In this document: positions 63,674 through 64,000 of the stretch, one piece after another | Layout: each line of letters starts with the position of its first letter | Position numbering within the stretch: position 1 is the stretch's first letter | Assembly (NCBI GenBank): GCA_019689635.1 | Contig: JADGHB010000010.1 | Coordinates: 1 to 64,000, forward strand | DNA length: 64,000 nt | Source of the DNA: Nevskia sp. | GTDB taxonomy: Bacteria; Pseudomonadota; Gammaproteobacteria; Nevskiales; Nevskiaceae | Reading direction: 5' to 3' | Notes under the pieces: generated by a model | Databases searched by the model: none | The model's input: only the letters and a program-made list of their open reading frames with translations | Told to the model about the DNA's origin: nothing | Translations under genes and position numbers: made by a program

Positions 63674-63691
63674 CGCGGGCGCTGGGATAAT
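63664..63691 (+). promoter_or_regulatory. Divergent promoter for the glcD-like gene
   Basis: TTGTCG (63664-63669) and GATAAT (63686-63691) are 16 bases apart on the plus strand. The -35 overlaps that of the gltB promoter on the other strand. Transcription would start about 63698, within a few bases of the ATG at 63701, so the mRNA may be leaderless. Confidence 0.6.
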
Positions 63692-63700
63692 GTCGCGGTC

Positions 63701-64000
63701 ATGTCCGCCCCGATCCTTGAGGCTCGCCGTGCCGCGACCGCGCCGCGCGAGGTGCTCGCGCGCCTGCGCCGCGCCCTGCCCGCCTCCGCGCTGCTGACGG
63801 CGCCCGAGGAGCTCAAGCCCTACGAGTGCGACGGGCTGACCCTGTACCGCCAGCCGCCGCTGGCGGTGGCGCTGCCGGGGGACGAAGACCAGGTGCTCGC
63901 CGTGCTGCGCATCTGCCGCGCCACCGGCACGCCGGTGATCGCGCGCGGGGCCGGCACCGGATTGTCCGGCGGCGCCACGCCGCGCGCCGACGCGGTGCTG
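63701..64000 (+). CDS. glcD: GlcD-like FAD-linked oxidase (partial)
   Basis: The first 100 codons of an FAD-linked oxidase, open to the window edge and not in the ORF track because it has no stop here. The reading has PYECDGLTLYRQPPLAVALP near residue 41 and the FAD-binding loop ARGAGTGLSGGATP, both typical of the GlcD subunit of glycolate oxidase. The full domain and partners glcE and glcF would lie beyond the window. A D-lactate dehydrogenase of the same fold is possible. It is divergent from gltB with shared promoter DNA. Confidence 0.85.
   Translation, partial: MSAPILEARRAATAPREVLARLRRALPASALLTAPEELKPYECDGLTLYRQPPLAVALPGDEDQVLAVLRICRATGTPVIARGAGTGLSGGATPRADAVL

Overview
The window is a GC-rich (roughly two thirds G+C by eye), densely packed chromosomal segment of a proteobacterium, most likely a gammaproteobacterium. 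The evidence is gene order: rpsU-yqeY-dnaG-rpoD with divergent tsaD, glyQ-glyS-gmhB, glnA-DUF4124-glnL-glnG, smg-dprA-LysM facing def-fmt-rsmB, and gltB-gltD near hemE. GTAGGAGCGGCGTCAGCCGCGAC-type intergenic repeats point the same way. A betaproteobacterium is not excluded, and genus cannot be read from the sequence. No rRNA, tRNA or CRISPR array was seen.

Layout. 1-0.9 kb: what looks like the left end of an IS21-type element lies inside a truncated IS1202-type transposase. 0.9-1.6 kb: two small c-type cytochromes. 1.7-10.9 kb: sigma-70, primase, YqeY and S21 (minus strand), TsaD (plus), then GmhB and both glycyl-tRNA synthetase subunits (minus). 11-16.3 kb: a PsiF protein, glutamine synthetase behind a sigma-54-type promoter, a DUF4124 protein and the NtrB/NtrC pair, so nitrogen regulation is together. 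16.3-26 kb: an EcsC protein, a TANGO2-like protein, FolB, a pteridine-reductase-like SDR, UppP, a tightly overlapping slt-cca-53aa-lysE string, a TauE/SafE transporter and an EI24 membrane protein. 26-28 kb: OxyR and HemF.

28.0-30.1 kb is the most interesting part. A strikingly AT-rich leader precedes a 45-residue peptide gene, then a strong intrinsic terminator, then two adjacent related proteins of unknown function (predicted cupin-like fold followed by HEAT-like helices). The layout resembles a small ribosomally made, modified peptide locus, but no known modification enzyme is recognised. It is followed by a convergent GGDEF/EAL protein and an SDR-type epimerase.

33-47 kb: TsaC, TopA, a hairpin-rich repeat, Smg, DprA, a LysM lipoprotein, Def, Fmt, RsmB, a family 2 glycosyltransferase, CorA, a small exported protein, malate dehydrogenase and an orphan PIN toxin. 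47-54 kb: a 1,327-residue lipoprotein with an unusual upstream region, then a wax ester synthase/DGAT-type acyltransferase beside a PlsC-type acyltransferase. 54-64 kb: HemE, PyrF, YceH and glutamate synthase, with two wrecked toxin-antitoxin loci flanking pyrF. The window ends in the start of a glcD-like gene, divergent from gltB and sharing its -35 region.

Recurring themes are repeat elements that supply the stop codons of neighbouring genes, decayed toxin-antitoxin genes, and two proteins (DnaG, GmhB) that have lost their usual zinc ligands.
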